NCBI RefSeq assembly: GCF_003751225.1
Contig: NZ_RJKE01000001.1
Coordinates: 9,548,001 to 9,612,000, forward strand
Length of the DNA stretch: 64,000 nt
From: Actinocorallia herbida
GTDB taxonomy: Bacteria; Actinomycetota; Actinomycetes; Streptosporangiales; Streptosporangiaceae
Direction of reading: 5' to 3'
Position numbers and translations under genes: made by a program
Notes under the pieces: model-generated
What the model was told of the DNA's origin: nothing
What the model saw: only the letters and a program-made list of their open reading frames with translations
Databases searched by the model: none
In this document: piece by piece, positions 36,765 to 47,876 of the stretch
Numbering within the stretch: the first letter of the stretch is position 1
Layout of the letters: the number at the start of each line of letters is the position of its first letter

Positions 36765-36916
36765 GCGGATCGCGTACCGTACGTACAACAAACCGGGCGC
36801 GCGTCCCTGACGGCGCCCACGACCACGCTGTAGGTCCGTAGGGTCCTGCGCTCCCCGCTCGTGAGGCGGGAGGAGCCGGGGCAGCTGGAAACCGCAGCGA
36901 GGAGGGCCAAGCGGCC

Positions 36917-37315
36917 ATGACGATGACCGACCCGATCGCAGACATGCTCACGCGTCTGCGTAACGCGAACTCGGCATACCACGACAGCGTGTCGATGCCG
37001 TACTCGAAGATCAAGGCGCACATCTCGGAGATCCTCCAGCAGGAGGGCTACATCACCGGATGGCACGTGGAGGATGCCGAAGTCGGCAAGAAGCTCGTGG
37101 TGGACCTGAAGTTCGGTCCCACCCGCGAGCGCTCCATCGCCGGTATCAAGCGCGTTTCCAAGCCCGGTCTCCGGGTTTACGCGAAGAAGGACAACCTGCC
37201 GAAGGTCCTGGGCGGACTGGGCGTCGCGATCATCTCGACGTCCTCCGGACTCATGACCGACAAGCAGGCCGGCAAGCGCGGCGTGGGCGGCGAAGTCCTC
37301 GCCTACGTCTGGTAG
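36917..37315 (+). CDS. rpsH: 30S ribosomal protein S8
   Basis: 132 residues ([22 protein letters not shown]). Primary 16S binder and, in E. coli, the autogenous repressor of the spc operon. The RBS GAGGAGGG lies about 11 bases upstream. Confidence 0.99.
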   Translation: MTMTDPIADMLTRLRNANSAYHDSVSMPYSKIKAHISEILQQEGYITGWHVEDAEVGKKLVVDLKFGPTRERSIAGIKRVSKPGLRVYAKKDNLPKVLGGLGVAIISTSSGLMTDKQAGKRGVGGEVLAYVW

Positions 37316-37333
37316 CGGAAGGAGAAACAGACA

Positions 37334-37870
37334 ATGTCTCGCATTGGACGTCTGCCCATCTCCGTTCCCAGCGGAGTCGAGGTCAAGATCGAGGGCCAGA
37401 AGGTCTCGGTCAAGGGCCCGAAGGGCTCGCTTGAGCAAGTGATCGCTGAGCCGATCGCGGTCGAGCTGAACGACGGTGTGGTCTCGGTCACCCGTCCGAA
37501 CGACATCAACACGGTTCGGAGCCTCCACGGCCTGAGCCGCACCCTGATCTTCAACATGATCGTCGGGGTCACCCAGGGGTACGCCAAGACCCTTGAAATC
37601 CAGGGCGTCGGTTACCGCGTCGTGGCCAAGGGCAGGGACCTCGAGTTCTCCCTCGGCTACAGCCACCCGATCCTGATCAAGGCGCCTGAGGGCATCACCT
37701 TCACGGTCGAGAAGCCGACCCTGTTCAAGGTCGAGGGCATCGACAAGCAGCAGGTCGGCGAGATCTCTGCCAACATCCGCAAGCTGCGCAAGCCCGACCC
37801 GTACAAGGGCAAGGGTGTGCGGTACCAGGGTGAGCAGATCCGCCGCAAGGTCGGAAAGGCTGGTAAGTAG
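37334..37870 (+). CDS. rplF: 50S ribosomal protein L6
   Basis: 178 residues ([17 protein letters not shown]...), two-domain protein near the sarcin-ricin loop, with [17 protein letters not shown] at the end. RBS GGAGAA. Confidence 0.99.
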   Translation: MSRIGRLPISVPSGVEVKIEGQKVSVKGPKGSLEQVIAEPIAVELNDGVVSVTRPNDINTVRSLHGLSRTLIFNMIVGVTQGYAKTLEIQGVGYRVVAKGRDLEFSLGYSHPILIKAPEGITFTVEKPTLFKVEGIDKQQVGEISANIRKLRKPDPYKGKGVRYQGEQIRRKVGKAGK

Positions 37871-37872
37871 TC

Positions 37873-38259
37873 ATGGCTGGCACCAAGGGCCTGTTCCGGA
37901 AGGGCACGAGCAAGCGGGCGACGTCCCGCAAGCGCCGTCACCTTCGGGTTCGCAAGAGGGTCGTCGGCACGGCTACGCGTCCGCGCCTCATCGTGACCCG
38001 CTCCACCAAGCACGTCTTCGTCCAGGTCGTCGACGACACCCTGGGCAAGACCGTCGCCTCCGCGTCGACCATGGAGGCCGAGCTGCGCTCGGCCGAGGGC
38101 GACAAGACCGCGAAGTCCAAGGAAGTCGGCAAGCTCGTCGCCGAGCGCGCCAAGGCCGCCGGTGTCGAGGCCGTCGTCTTCGACCGGGCGGGCAACAAGT
38201 ACCACGGTCGCGTTGCCGCCGTCGCGGACGGCGCCCGCGAGGGGGGTCTCGCACTGTGA
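37873..38259 (+). CDS. rplR: 50S ribosomal protein L18
   Basis: 128 residues. 5S rRNA binder with [18 protein letters not shown] and [23 protein letters not shown]. Begins two bases after rplF. Confidence 0.99.
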   Translation: MAGTKGLFRKGTSKRATSRKRRHLRVRKRVVGTATRPRLIVTRSTKHVFVQVVDDTLGKTVASASTMEAELRSAEGDKTAKSKEVGKLVAERAKAAGVEAVVFDRAGNKYHGRVAAVADGAREGGLAL

Positions 38260-38293
38260 CCTCCAGGACCCAGTCTGAGAAGAGGAACCACTA

Positions 38294-38932
38294 ATGGCAG
38301 CTGCTCCCAGTCGCGGAGGCGGCCAGGGCGGCGAGCGTCGTGACGGCCGTCGTGACGGACGCCGTGACGACCGCCGCGGTGGCGCCGACAAGGGCACGTC
38401 TTACATCGAGCGCGTCGTCGCGATCAACCGCGTCGCCAAGGTCGTGAAGGGTGGTCGTCGCTTCAGCTTCACCGCCCTCGTGATCGTCGGCGACGGCAAC
38501 GGCACGGTCGGCGTCGGCTACGGCAAGGCCAAGGAAGTCCCCGCGGCCATCGCCAAGGGCGTCGAAGAGGCCAAGAAGAACTTCTTCAAGGTCCCCAGGA
38601 TCCAGGGCACCATCCCGCACCTCACCCAGGGTGAGGCCGCCGCGGGCGTCGTGCTGCTCAAGCCGGCCAGCCCCGGTACCGGTGTCATCGCCGGTGGTCC
38701 GGTGCGCGCCGTCCTGGAGTGCGCGGGCGTGCACGACGTGCTCTCCAAGTCGCTCGGCAGCTCGAACGCCATCAACATCGTCCACGCGACGGTGACGGCG
38801 CTCAAGCAGCTCAAGCGCCCCGAGGAGATCGCGGCCAAGCGTGGCCTGCCGATCGAGGACGTCGCTCCCGCCGCCATGCTGCGCGCGCGTGCCGCCGGTC
38901 TCGAGGCCGCGAAGGTCGAGGTGAACTCGTGA
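38294..38932 (+). CDS. rpsE: 30S ribosomal protein S5 with Arg/Asp/Gly-rich N-terminal extension
   Basis: 212 residues. The double-stranded RNA-binding core starts at about residue 38 ([21 protein letters not shown]). The N-terminal 35 residues are low-complexity ([19 protein letters not shown]), an actinobacterial extension. GTG of rpmD overlaps its stop by four bases. Confidence 0.98.
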   Translation: MAAAPSRGGGQGGERRDGRRDGRRDDRRGGADKGTSYIERVVAINRVAKVVKGGRRFSFTALVIVGDGNGTVGVGYGKAKEVPAAIAKGVEEAKKNFFKVPRIQGTIPHLTQGEAAAGVVLLKPASPGTGVIAGGPVRAVLECAGVHDVLSKSLGSSNAINIVHATVTALKQLKRPEEIAAKRGLPIEDVAPAAMLRARAAGLEAAKVEVNS

Positions 38933-39114
38933 GCCAGCTCAAGATCACGCAGATCAAGTCCGTGATCAGCGAGAAGCAGAACCAGCGGGACTCGCTGCGG
39001 ACCCTGGGCCTCAAGAAGATCGGCCAGAGTGTCGTTCGGGAGGACAAGCCCGAGGTCATCGGCCTGATCCGCACCGTTGCCCACCTGGTGAAGGTGGAGG
39101 AGGTCGAATCATGA
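38929..39114 (+). CDS. rpmD: 50S ribosomal protein L30
   Basis: 61 residues from GTG 38929 ([21 protein letters not shown]). It overlaps rpsE by four bases and rplO by four. Longer upstream frames are inside rpsE and are not used. Confidence 0.98.
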   Translation: MSQLKITQIKSVISEKQNQRDSLRTLGLKKIGQSVVREDKPEVIGLIRTVAHLVKVEEVES

Positions 39115-39557
39115 GCGAGGCGTTGAAGGTCCACGACCTCAAGCCGGCTCCGGGCGCCCACAAGAAGAAGGTCCGCAAGGGCCGGGGCGAGGCGTCCAAG
39201 GGCAAGACCGCCGGTCGCGGTACGAAGGGCACCAAGGCCCGGAACACCGTGCGGGTCGGTTTCGAGGGCGGCCAGATGCCGCTGATCCGCCGGGTTCCGA
39301 AGCTCAAGGGCTTCAAGAACCCGAACCGGGTCGAGTTCCAGGTCGTGAACCTGGACAAGCTCGGCGAGCTGTACCCCTCCGGTGGAGAGGTCACCGCCGA
39401 GGACCTGGCGGCCAAGGGCGCGGTCCGCGCCGGCCGTCCGGTGAAGATCCTCGGCACGGGCGAGATCTCCGTCGCGGTGCAGGTGAAGGTGAACGCCTTC
39501 TCCGGCTCCGCCAAGGAGAAGATCGTCGCCGCCGGCGGGACCGCCGAGCAGGTCTGA
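39111..39557 (+). CDS. rplO: 50S ribosomal protein L15
   Basis: 148 residues ([36 protein letters not shown]). Last ribosomal gene of the spc group; followed by two hairpins and then secY. Confidence 0.99.
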   Translation: MSEALKVHDLKPAPGAHKKKVRKGRGEASKGKTAGRGTKGTKARNTVRVGFEGGQMPLIRRVPKLKGFKNPNRVEFQVVNLDKLGELYPSGGEVTAEDLAAKGAVRAGRPVKILGTGEISVAVQVKVNAFSGSAKEKIVAAGGTAEQV

Positions 39558-39581
39558 CGGTCTCTTGTACGAGATGCGGAA

Positions 39582-39619
39582 CCGGGGCTGACCGTCCATC
39601 GTTGGAGGGTCGGCCCCGG
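39582..39619 (+). terminator. Long hairpin after rplO
   Basis: CCGGGGCTGACCGTCC and GGAGGGTCGGCCCCGG pair almost completely around a six-base loop. It lies 25 bases after the rplO stop and separates the ribosomal genes from secY. Confidence 0.75.
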
Positions 39620-39632
39620 CTGCGTCTGCTGT

Positions 39633-39663
39633 TAGCATTCGACGGGTCCCACTAGGGACCCGT
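39633..39663 (+). promoter_or_regulatory. -10-like box and perfect hairpin before secY
   Basis: TAGCAT (39633-39638) is a good -10 but has no strong -35. Directly after it ACGGGTCCC-ACTA-GGGACCCGT (39642-39663) is a perfect 9-bp stem with a four-base loop, near the expected 5' end of the secY mRNA. This suggests a separate promoter with a structured 5' end for secY-adk-map. Confidence 0.45.
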
Positions 39664-39723
39664 GCAAGGGTTTGGATCGCGGCCGCCCCGGCCGTCTGAA
39701 CAGGTCGTAAACGCGCAGGAGGA

Positions 39724-41025
39724 ATGGTGCTCACCGCTGTTGTTAGGGCATTCAAGACGCCCGACCTGCGCAAAAAGCTACTGTTCACGTTGATGATCAT
39801 CGTGGTGTTCCGGATCGGTTCACTGCTCCCGACCCCGGGCGTCAACGTGGGCGCGGTACAGACCGCGATCGATGCCGCCGAATCCGGCGCCAACGCGAGC
39901 CTGTATTCGCTGATCAACCTCTTCAGCGGCGGCGCGCTGCTCAAGCTCTCGATCTTCGCGCTCGGCATCATGCCGTACATCACCGCGAGCATCATCCTGC
40001 AGCTGCTGACCGTGGTGATCCCACGCCTGGAGGCCCTCAAGAAGGAGGGCCAGGCCGGCACCACGAAGATCACCCAGTACACCCGGTACCTGACGATCGC
40101 GCTGGCGATCCTGCAGTCGACGGGCATCGTCGCGATGGCCTCGACCGGCAACCTGTTCACCGGGCAGTCGGTGGACATCCTGTACGACACCTCGCTGTTC
40201 ACGGTCGTCACCATCGTCATCGTGATGACCGCCGGCACCGGTGTCATCATGTGGCTGGGCGAGCTCATCACCGACCGCGGCATCGGCAACGGCATGTCGA
40301 TCCTCATCTTCACCACGGTCGTCGCCTCGTTCCCGCAGCAGTTCATCAACATCTTCCAGACCAAGGGCGGCTTCGTCTTCACGATCGTCCTGCTGGTCGG
40401 TCTCGCGATCGTCGCCGCCGTCGTCTTCGTCGAGCAGGCGCAGCGCCGCATCCCGGTGCAGTACGCCAAGCGGATGGTCGGCCGCCGCATGTACGGCGGC
40501 ACCTCGACCTACATCCCGCTGAAGGTCAACCAGGCGGGCATCATCCCCGTGATCTTCGCCTCGTCGCTGCTGTACCTGCCGCAGCTCGCCGGTCAGCTCT
40601 GGCCGAACAGCGAGTTCCTCGGGAAGTACCTCCTGCCCTACCTCCAGCAGGACAACCCGGTGAACATGGCGGTCACGTTCGCACTCATCGTGTTCTTCAC
40701 GTACTTCTACGTGGCCATCACGTTCAACCCCACTGAAGTCGCCGACAACATGAAGAAGTACGGTGGTTTCATCCCGGGCATCCGTCCGGGGCGGCCGACC
40801 GCCGAGTACCTCGACTACGTGCTCACGCGGATCACCGCCCCCGGCGCGCTCTACCTGGGTCTGGTCGCCCTCATTCCGTTGGTGGCGTTCTCGCTGATCC
40901 AGGCGGCGAACGACTTCCCGTTCGGTGGCACCAGCATCCTGATCATCGTCGGCGTTGGGTTGGACACCGTGAAGCAGATCGAATCTCAGCTCCAGCAGCG
41001 TAGTTACGAAGGTTTCCTCCGCTAG
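39724..41025 (+). CDS. secY: Protein translocase subunit SecY
   Basis: A 433-residue, ten-helix channel subunit of SecYEG. Begins [22 protein letters not shown] with GCAGGAGG upstream. Contains [24 protein letters not shown] (plug/TM2 region) and the cytoplasmic loop YVKR-like [14 protein letters not shown]. The stop shares one base with the adk start. Confidence 0.98.
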   Translation: MVLTAVVRAFKTPDLRKKLLFTLMIIVVFRIGSLLPTPGVNVGAVQTAIDAAESGANASLYSLINLFSGGALLKLSIFALGIMPYITASIILQLLTVVIPRLEALKKEGQAGTTKITQYTRYLTIALAILQSTGIVAMASTGNLFTGQSVDILYDTSLFTVVTIVIVMTAGTGVIMWLGELITDRGIGNGMSILIFTTVVASFPQQFINIFQTKGGFVFTIVLLVGLAIVAAVVFVEQAQRRIPVQYAKRMVGRRMYGGTSTYIPLKVNQAGIIPVIFASSLLYLPQLAGQLWPNSEFLGKYLLPYLQQDNPVNMAVTFALIVFFTYFYVAITFNPTEVADNMKKYGGFIPGIRPGRPTAEYLDYVLTRITAPGALYLGLVALIPLVAFSLIQAANDFPFGGTSILIIVGVGLDTVKQIESQLQQRSYEGFLR

Positions 41026-41666
41026 TGCGTATCGTGCTCGTGGGCCCCCCGGGAGCGGGCAAGGGAACTCAGGCCCAGTTCATCGCATCCCATCTGTCGG
41101 TCCCGAAGATCTCGACAGGTGACATCTTCCGCGCCAATGTGAGCGGCGGAACCGAGCTCGGCGTCCTCGCCAAGCAGTACATGGACAAAGGCGACCTCGT
41201 CCCCGACGAGGTGACGGTCGCCATGGTGCGGGACCGTATCTCCCAGCAGGACGCCCTCGGTGGGTTCCTGCTGGACGGATTCCCCCGCAACGTGCCGCAG
41301 GCCGAGACCCTGCGCACGATCCTGGCCGAAGGCGGCCTGGCCCTGGACAAGGTCCTGGAGCTGGTGGTCGACGAGGAAGAGGTCGTGCGGCGGCTCTCGG
41401 GCCGGCGGACCTGCGGCCAGTGCGGCCGCATCTGGCATGTGGAGTTCGACGAGGGTCGCGACGACATCTGCGACGACTGCGGCGGCTATCTCTTCCAGCG
41501 CGATGACGACAAGGAAGAGGTCGTCCGGCACCGGCTCGAGGTCTACAAGGAACAGACCGAGCCGCTCGTGGAGTTCTACGACAAGGAAGGGATCCTGGTG
41601 GGCATTCAGGCCACCGGGACCGTCGAAGAGGTCACCGGCCGCGCGCTCGGCGCGCTGCGCGCGTAG
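41025..41666 (+). CDS. adk: Adenylate kinase with zinc-type LID
   Basis: A 213-residue enzyme (ATP + AMP = 2 ADP). P-loop [11 protein letters not shown] at the N-terminus, then [10 protein letters not shown]. The LID carries CGQC and CDDC, the four-Cys zinc form found in Gram-positives. Start GTG 41025 overlaps secY by one base. Confidence 0.98.
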   Translation: MRIVLVGPPGAGKGTQAQFIASHLSVPKISTGDIFRANVSGGTELGVLAKQYMDKGDLVPDEVTVAMVRDRISQQDALGGFLLDGFPRNVPQAETLRTILAEGGLALDKVLELVVDEEEVVRRLSGRRTCGQCGRIWHVEFDEGRDDICDDCGGYLFQRDDDKEEVVRHRLEVYKEQTEPLVEFYDKEGILVGIQATGTVEEVTGRALGALRA

Positions 41667-41695
41667 ACCTACTAGCAGGGCAGCAGGGGGGACGG

Positions 41696-42511
41696 GTGTT
41701 CAGAAGGCGGACGCGCATCCAGGTGAAGTCGCCTGAGCAGATCGAGCTCATGCGGGTCGCCGGGCGATTGGTGGGCGAGACGCTCGCCCTGGTCGCCGCG
41801 GCGGTGAAGCCGGGCGTCAGCACGCTGGACCTGGACCGTATCGCCGAGGACAACATTCGCGGCGGCGGTGGCATCCCATCCTTCATCGGCGTACCCGGGC
41901 CGATCACCCCCTTCCCGGCCACCCTGTGCACCTCGGTGAACGAGGAGATCGTGCACTGCATCCCGCGCGCCGACAAGGTGCTGCGCGAGGGCGACGTCGT
42001 CTCGATCGACTGCGGCGCGATCGTGGCCGGCTGGCACGGCGACGCCGCCGTGACCGTGGCCGTCGGCGAGATCGCCCCGGACGTCTCGAGCCTCCTCGAC
42101 GTCACCGAGGAGTCGCTGTGGCGCGGTATGGCGGCCTGCAAGGTCGGCGGGCACCTCGGCGACATCGGGCACGCGGTCGAGTCTTACGTGCGCTCCCAGG
42201 GCCGCTACGGCATCGTCGAGGGTTACGGCGGGCACGGCATCGGCACCGAGATGCACATGGAGCCGTTCATCCCCAACGTGGGGCGCAAGGGCGGCGGCAT
42301 GCTGCTGGTCTCCGGCATGGTGTTCGCGGTCGAGCCGATGGTGAACCTCGGCAAGCCGCACACCGAGGAGATGGAGGACGGCTGGACCGTCGTCACCGCG
42401 GACCGCAGCCCCTCGGCGCACTTCGAGCACACGGTCGCGATCACCGCGGACGGACCCCAGGTGCTGACGGCACTTGATGGGTGGCGGGAGCGCATCGCAG
42501 AATTGGCCTGA
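41696..42511 (+). CDS. map: Methionine aminopeptidase, type I
   Basis: A 271-residue enzyme removing N-terminal Met. Metal ligands lie in SIDCGAIVAGWHGDAAVT, GHGIGTEMH, and the late Glu in GMVFAVEP and EHTVAIT. Start GTG 41696, 29 bases after adk; GCAGGGGGGA provides an RBS. Confidence 0.97.
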   Translation: MFRRRTRIQVKSPEQIELMRVAGRLVGETLALVAAAVKPGVSTLDLDRIAEDNIRGGGGIPSFIGVPGPITPFPATLCTSVNEEIVHCIPRADKVLREGDVVSIDCGAIVAGWHGDAAVTVAVGEIAPDVSSLLDVTEESLWRGMAACKVGGHLGDIGHAVESYVRSQGRYGIVEGYGGHGIGTEMHMEPFIPNVGRKGGGMLLVSGMVFAVEPMVNLGKPHTEEMEDGWTVVTADRSPSAHFEHTVAITADGPQVLTALDGWRERIAELA

Positions 42512-42561
42512 GCCCGATCATGCACGATCGAGCCACTCGGCTTTGAGGGAAGTGACCAGCG

Positions 42562-43008
42562 ATGCCGTCGAATCCGGAGATGCGGGCCTCTGACCGGGAC
42601 CGCGACCGGTTCGCGGAGATCCTGCGCGACAACTACGCCCAGGGCAGGCTGAACCTCGAAGAGCTGAACGAGCGCCTGGAGCACGCGTACGCGGCCAAGA
42701 CGATCGGCGATCTCGAAGCGCTGACGGCGGACCTCCCGGCCAAGGACATGTACGACCTGCCGATCCCTGCGTCGGAGACGGCCGTGGCGACCCGCAAGGG
42801 CGGCGAGGTCGCGCGCCAGGGCAAGGGACTACGGGCCGAGTGGGCGACGTACGCCTCGGTCAACCTCGTGCTGATGAGCATCTGGCTGGTCGCCTCGGTC
42901 GCCTCGGGCGGCGTCGGATTCCCCTGGTTCCTCTGGGTCGCGGGTCCCTGGGGCGCGGTGCTGCTGGCCCAGACGCTGTTCGGCGGCGGGCGCTCCGAAG
43001 ACCGCTGA
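42562..43008 (+). CDS. DUF1707 membrane protein
   Basis: A 148-residue protein with an N-terminal DUF1707 domain (MRASDRDRDRFAEILRDNYAQGRLNLEELNERL), a SHOCT-like helical module, and two TM helices (about 95-113 and 117-137). The family is widespread in actinobacteria and uncharacterised. RBS AGGGAAG. It sits between map and the HTH gene and is probably not part of the ribosomal operons. Confidence 0.85.
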   Translation: MPSNPEMRASDRDRDRFAEILRDNYAQGRLNLEELNERLEHAYAAKTIGDLEALTADLPAKDMYDLPIPASETAVATRKGGEVARQGKGLRAEWATYASVNLVLMSIWLVASVASGGVGFPWFLWVAGPWGAVLLAQTLFGGGRSEDR

Positions 43009-43048
43009 ACCACCACCGCCGTCGTCCGTCTCCCCGTGACCGGCGCCG

Positions 43049-43594
43049 TCAGGCCGTCGCGCGGATCGCGTGGGTGAGCGCCTTCACGAGGCTGCGCGGG
43101 TCGGGCGCGAGCTCCGGGACCACCTCGCGCAGCGCGAGCCAGCCGTTGACGGCCCGGGTGGTCGGCGCCGCCTCGTCCAGCGCCGGGTCGGCGATGCCGT
43201 ACCAGGCCGAGATGAGTGACCAACGCCACAGCCGGTGCTGCTCCGGCGGCGGGAATCCGGTGGGGCCGCGTTGGCCGGTGGAGGCCAGCCTGACGGACTC
43301 GACGGTCCGCCCGACGCGCTCGGCGATCTCGCGAAGGGCCAGCAGCGGATCGGCCTCGACCCGGCGCACGATGATGCCGGGCGCGGCGGCCTCGACCTCG
43401 GTGACGACCTCGATCATGGCCTGGGCCAGGGACGGAGCCTCCCAGCTGCACCTGGCGCTGGCCGGTCCGGTGACCTCGGCGGAGGACTTCACGAACGAGA
43501 CGGTGACGTACCCTTGGGTCCGTTCGAAGAGCGGGTCAAGCTCATGCTCGAAGACTGGTCTGCTGAGGACCAGTTCGAAGTCATAAGCCACCAT
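43049..43594 (-). CDS. Uncharacterised protein with HTH-like motif
   Basis: A 181-residue protein. The N-terminal half (YDFELVLSRPVFEHELDPLFE) resembles a small ligand-type domain common in actinobacterial HTH proteins; the second half, LREIAERVGRTVESVRLASTGQRGPTGFP, reads as a helix-turn-helix, followed by LWRWSLISAWYG. Likely a DNA-binding protein of unknown target. ATG 43594 is chosen because TACGTT (43606-43601) is six bases upstream, indicating a leaderless start; a longer in-frame form to 43723 is possible. Confidence 0.65.
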   Translation of the reverse strand: MVAYDFELVLSRPVFEHELDPLFERTQGYVTVSFVKSSAEVTGPASARCSWEAPSLAQAMIEVVTEVEAAAPGIIVRRVEADPLLALREIAERVGRTVESVRLASTGQRGPTGFPPPEQHRLWRWSLISAWYGIADPALDEAAPTTRAVNGWLALREVVPELAPDPRSLVKALTHAIRATA

Positions 43595-43901
43595 GGCAGC
43601 AACGTACCCGCCCGGCCCGCGCTGGGAAAGCCGGTAAGGGCCGTGAGGGCGGCGGGTCGCCGATTTCGCATTCTCGGGCGCGTCGCGTAGACTCGCTATT
43701 CGGTCCAGTATCAGACCCGTCATGTGCTCATATATCGAACGCAGTTTCGAATTGGGCGGTCCGGGTCGTGGACGTTCCCCCTTGGGGGACCTGTCCTGGA
43801 CTTCTCCGCGAGGAACATCAGCCCGTCGTCGCCGTCAAGGCGGTAGCGGGCGCGTGTCGTCGCGGGGAACAGACGAAACCGAGCAGCGAAGCGCGGAGGT
43901 C
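43595..43901 (+). promoter_or_regulatory. Intergenic region with infA-operon promoter
   Basis: 307 bases with no gene. TTTCGC (43664-43669) and TAGACT (43688-43693) are 18 bp apart and would start transcription near 43700, leaving a leader of about 200 bases before infA. The minus-strand -10 for the HTH gene is at the left end. Confidence 0.5.
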
Positions 43902-44123
43902 ATGGCCAAGAAGGAAGGCGCCATCGAGATCGAGGGCGTTGTCGTCGAGTCTCTCCCGAACGCCATGTTCCGGGTGGAACTGGACAACGGGCACAAGGTC
44001 CTCGCGCATATCAGCGGCAAGATGCGGATGCACTACATCCGGATCCTCCCCGATGACCGGGTGGTAGTGGAGCTCTCTCCCTACGACCTGACTCGCGGCC
44101 GGATCGTCTACCGCTACAAGTAA
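43902..44123 (+). CDS. infA: Translation initiation factor IF-1
   Basis: 73 residues, standard length, OB fold ([23 protein letters not shown]...). GCGGAGG is the RBS. An in-frame extension upstream to 43722 is rejected because IF-1 starts at this Met. First gene of the infA-rpmJ-rpsM-rpsK-rpsD-rpoA-rplQ group. Confidence 0.99.
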   Translation: MAKKEGAIEIEGVVVESLPNAMFRVELDNGHKVLAHISGKMRMHYIRILPDDRVVVELSPYDLTRGRIVYRYK

Positions 44124-44190
44124 CCGGTAAGGGTTGCCTTTCCCGTCGTGGCAGACGGGAATGACCCTGCGAACACGTCAGGAGACCCTC

Positions 44191-44304
44191 ATGAAGGTCA
44201 AGCCGAGCGTCAAGAAGATCTGCTCCAAGTGCCGCGTCATCCGCCGGCACGGCCGCGTCATGGTGATCTGCCAGGACCCGCGCCACAAGCAGCGTCAGGG
44301 CTGA
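44191..44304 (+). CDS. rpmJ: 50S ribosomal protein L36, zinc-binding form
   Basis: 37 residues ([20 protein letters not shown]...). Ligands are Cys-x2-Cys, a later Cys and a His (CSKC, ICQDPRH), the zinc-containing form. RBS CAGGAGA six to seven bases before the ATG. Between infA and rpsM as in most bacteria. Confidence 0.98.
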   Translation: MKVKPSVKKICSKCRVIRRHGRVMVICQDPRHKQRQG

Positions 44305-44474
44305 GGCTCTCTCTAACGCGCTCCACACAACTCAACAACCGCCGCAGTTCGCCACGTCTCACGCCTCGCGTGGGATACGGGCGAGTGACCCCCGGTCGGA
44401 GGCCGGGGCCCGCCCTGGGCAGGGACGGGGACGCGGTCGGTAGGACCTCCGCCTGAACGAAAGGACACTGCCCG

Positions 44475-44855
44475 ATGGCACGCATCGCCGGTGTCGACCT
44501 TCCGCGCGAAAAGCGCCTGGAGGTCGCGCTGACCTACATTTTCGGTATCGGTCGCACCCGTGCGCTCGAGACCCTCGCCGCCACCGGCATCTCCGGTGAC
44601 CTGCGGGTGCACCAGCTCAGCGACGCCGAGCTGATCCCGCTGCGCGAGTACATCGACGCGAACTACAAGATCGAGGGCGACCTGCGCCGCGAGGTGCAGG
44701 CCGACATCCGCCGCAAGATCGAGATCGGGTGCTACCAGGGCATCCGTCACCGTAAGGGCCTTCCGGTCCACGGTCAGCGCACGCAGACCAACGCGCGCAC
44801 CCGCAAGGGCAAGAAGAAGACCGTCGCCGGCAAGAAGAAGGTCGGCAAGAAGTAG
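44475..44855 (+). CDS. rpsM: 30S ribosomal protein S13
   Basis: 126 residues ([28 protein letters not shown]). Head protein contacting the P-site tRNA and bridging to the 50S. RBS GAAAGGAC. The 170 bases before it hold no gene. Confidence 0.99.
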   Translation: MARIAGVDLPREKRLEVALTYIFGIGRTRALETLAATGISGDLRVHQLSDAELIPLREYIDANYKIEGDLRREVQADIRRKIEIGCYQGIRHRKGLPVHGQRTQTNARTRKGKKKTVAGKKKVGKK

Positions 44856-44937
44856 GCCTTAGGGGCTCCGCCAGCCAGGCAAGGCTGGGGCGCCCCGCCG
44901 ACGACCGGTCCGATGACCTCTGGAGTGAAGAAGAGCA

Positions 44938-45342
44938 ATGCCTCCTAAGAGCCGCCAGGGCGCACCCAAGAAGCTGCGCCGCAAGGAAAAGAAGAACGTC
45001 GCTCACGGGCACGCCCACATCAAGAGCACGTTCAACAACACCATCGTCTCCATCACCGACCCCAACGGGAACGTGATCGCCTGGGCCTCGTCCGGCCACG
45101 TGGGTTTCAAGGGCTCTCGCAAGTCCACCCCGTACGCCGCTCAGCAGGCCGCCGAGAGCGCCGCCCGCCGCGCCATGGAGCACGGCATGCGCAAGGTCGA
45201 CGTCTTCGTTAAGGGTCCCGGCTCCGGCCGTGAGACCGCGATCCGCTCGCTCCAGGCCACCGGCCTCGAGGTCGGTTCGATCCAGGACGTCACGCCCGTG
45301 CCGCACAACGGCTGCCGCCCGCCGAAGCGTCGTCGGGTCTGA
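44938..45342 (+). CDS. rpsK: 30S ribosomal protein S11
   Basis: 134 residues with the conserved core [21 protein letters not shown] and the C-terminus [13 protein letters not shown]. Platform protein near the mRNA exit. Confidence 0.99.
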   Translation: MPPKSRQGAPKKLRRKEKKNVAHGHAHIKSTFNNTIVSITDPNGNVIAWASSGHVGFKGSRKSTPYAAQQAAESAARRAMEHGMRKVDVFVKGPGSGRETAIRSLQATGLEVGSIQDVTPVPHNGCRPPKRRRV

Positions 45343-45358
45343 TCGGAGAGATTGAGAC

Positions 45359-45985
<627 letters not shown>

Positions 45986-46110
45986 TCCCCTCGGGGATCA
46001 CTCCGGAGAGAACTCTCCCGCCCCCGGCAGGTGCTTCGGCGCCCGTCGGGGGCACCCTGTTAGGTGTCAAGGCCGTCAAATAGCGGGCGGCCCGACAGAA
46101 AGTGGGCATC

Positions 46111-47127
46111 ATGCTCATCGCACAGCGTCCGGCTCTCACCGAAGAGCAGGTCGACGACTACCGCAGCCGCTTCGTCATCGAGCCGCTGGAGCCGGGCTTC
46201 GGCTACACCATCGGCAACTCGCTGCGGCGCACCCTGCTGTCCTCCATCCCCGGCGCCGCCGTCACCAGCATCCGCGTCGAGGGCGTCCTGCACGAGTTCT
46301 CCACCGTGCCGGGCGTCAAGGAGGACCTCACCGACGTCATCCTGAACCTCAAGCAGCTCGTCGTCTCCTCCGAGCACGACGAGCCGGTGGTCATGTACCT
46401 GCGCAAGCAGGGCCCGGGTGACGTCACCGCCGCGGACATCGCGCCGCCGGCCGGGGTCGAGGTGCACAACCCCGACCTCAAGATCGCCACGCTGAACGGC
46501 AAGGCGAAGCTGGAGATGGAGCTGACGGTCGAGCGCGGCCGCGGTTACGTCTCCTCGGTGCAGAACAAGCAGCCGGGGCAGGAGATCGGCCGGATCCCGA
46601 TCGACTCCATCTACTCCCCGGTCCTCAAGGTCACCTACAAGGTCGAGGCCACCCGAGTCGAGCAGCGCACCGACTTCGACCGGCTCATCCTCGACGTGGA
46701 GACCAAGCACTGCATGCTGCCGCGCGACGCCGTCGCGTCGGCCGGCAAGACCCTGATGGAGCTGTTCGGCCTCGCCCGCGAGCTCAACGTCGAGGCCGAG
46801 GGCATCGACATGGGCCCGTCGGTCGCGGACGCCGCGCTGGCGGCCGATCTGGCACTGCCGATCGAGGAGCTGAACCTCACGGTCCGCTCCTACAACTGCC
46901 TCAAGCGCGAGGGCATCCACTCCGTGGGCGAGCTCGTCGCGCGCTCCGAGCAGGACCTGCTGGACATCCGCAACTTCGGCGCCAAGTCGATCGAAGAGGT
47001 CAAGCAGAAGCTGCACGACATGGGGCTGTCCCTCAAGGACTCCCCGCCCGGATTCGACCCGACCGCCGCCGCCGACGCCTATGGCGACGGGGACGACGAG
47101 TCGTTCGCCGAGACCGAGCAGTACTAG
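46111..47127 (+). CDS. rpoA: DNA-directed RNA polymerase subunit alpha
   Basis: 338 residues. N-terminal assembly domain ([17 protein letters not shown]-type motif [19 protein letters not shown]) and C-terminal domain ([31 protein letters not shown]) that contacts UP elements and activators. The usual actinobacterial N-terminus [12 protein letters not shown] supports ATG 46111 over the in-frame GTG 46102. Acidic tail at the end. Confidence 0.98.
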   Translation: MLIAQRPALTEEQVDDYRSRFVIEPLEPGFGYTIGNSLRRTLLSSIPGAAVTSIRVEGVLHEFSTVPGVKEDLTDVILNLKQLVVSSEHDEPVVMYLRKQGPGDVTAADIAPPAGVEVHNPDLKIATLNGKAKLEMELTVERGRGYVSSVQNKQPGQEIGRIPIDSIYSPVLKVTYKVEATRVEQRTDFDRLILDVETKHCMLPRDAVASAGKTLMELFGLARELNVEAEGIDMGPSVADAALAADLALPIEELNLTVRSYNCLKREGIHSVGELVARSEQDLLDIRNFGAKSIEEVKQKLHDMGLSLKDSPPGFDPTAAADAYGDGDDESFAETEQY

Positions 47128-47194
47128 TACCGCAGTACCCCGAGATAACTGCTGACTCCAGTACCTGACACGGCTGGAGCAGGAAGGAAGTGCC

Positions 47195-47695
47195 ATGCCC
47201 AGGCCCACAAAGGGAGCCCGCCTCGGCGGTAGCCCGGCGCACGAGAAGCTGATCCTGTCGAACCTGGCGACTCAGCTGTTCGAGCACGGCCGCATCACGA
47301 CCACGGAGGCCAAGGCCCGTCGCCTTCGCCCCCTGGCCGAGAAGCTGATCACCAAGGCGAAGAAGGGCGACATCGCCAACCGTCGCCTGGTGCTCCAGAC
47401 CGTCCGCGACAAGGGCGTGGTGCACAAGCTGTTCACCGAGATCGGCCCGCACTTCGCGGAGCGTCCGGGTGGCTACACCCGGATCACCAAGATCGGTCCC
47501 CGCAAGGGCGACCAGGCGCCGATGGCCGTGATCGAGCTCGTCGCCGAGCAGGTCTCGGGCGTGACCGTCCGCAAGACCAGCGCGCCGGCCGAAGAGGTCG
47601 CGCCGCAGGTCGAGGAGACCCCGGCCGAGGCCGCCGAGGAGACCCCGGCGGAGTCCGCCGAGGCGACCGAGGACAAGGCTGACGAGGCCAAGTAA
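47195..47695 (+). CDS. rplQ: 50S ribosomal protein L17 with acidic C-terminal extension
   Basis: 166 residues, against about 127 in E. coli. The core ends near residue 120; the tail [21 protein letters not shown] is Glu/Ala/Pro-rich, typical of actinobacterial L17. RBS AGGAAGGAAG. Confidence 0.98.
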   Translation: MPRPTKGARLGGSPAHEKLILSNLATQLFEHGRITTTEAKARRLRPLAEKLITKAKKGDIANRRLVLQTVRDKGVVHKLFTEIGPHFAERPGGYTRITKIGPRKGDQAPMAVIELVAEQVSGVTVRKTSAPAEEVAPQVEETPAEAAEETPAESAEATEDKADEAK

Positions 47696-47710
47696 AGGCC
47701 CCGCTTGATT

Positions 47711-47747
47711 CGGGCCCGCCGTTCCCCGTTCCGGGGCGGCGGGCCCG
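47711..47747 (+). terminator. Hairpin terminator after rplQ
   Basis: GGGCCCGCC and GGCGGGCCC arms, extended by CCCC/GGGG inside, followed by TCTCGTTT. It ends the alpha-operon group 15 bases after rplQ. Confidence 0.8.
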
Positions 47748-47876
47748 TCTCGTTTGAGACACTGGTCTTCTCCGGCGGGTGCCGCGCTCCGACCCCCCGG
47801 CCGCGGGGCGCCGAGGACACTGATTACGAACTAGTACCTTCGAGTACGAGTACACCGAACTGCGGGAAACGGGGAC

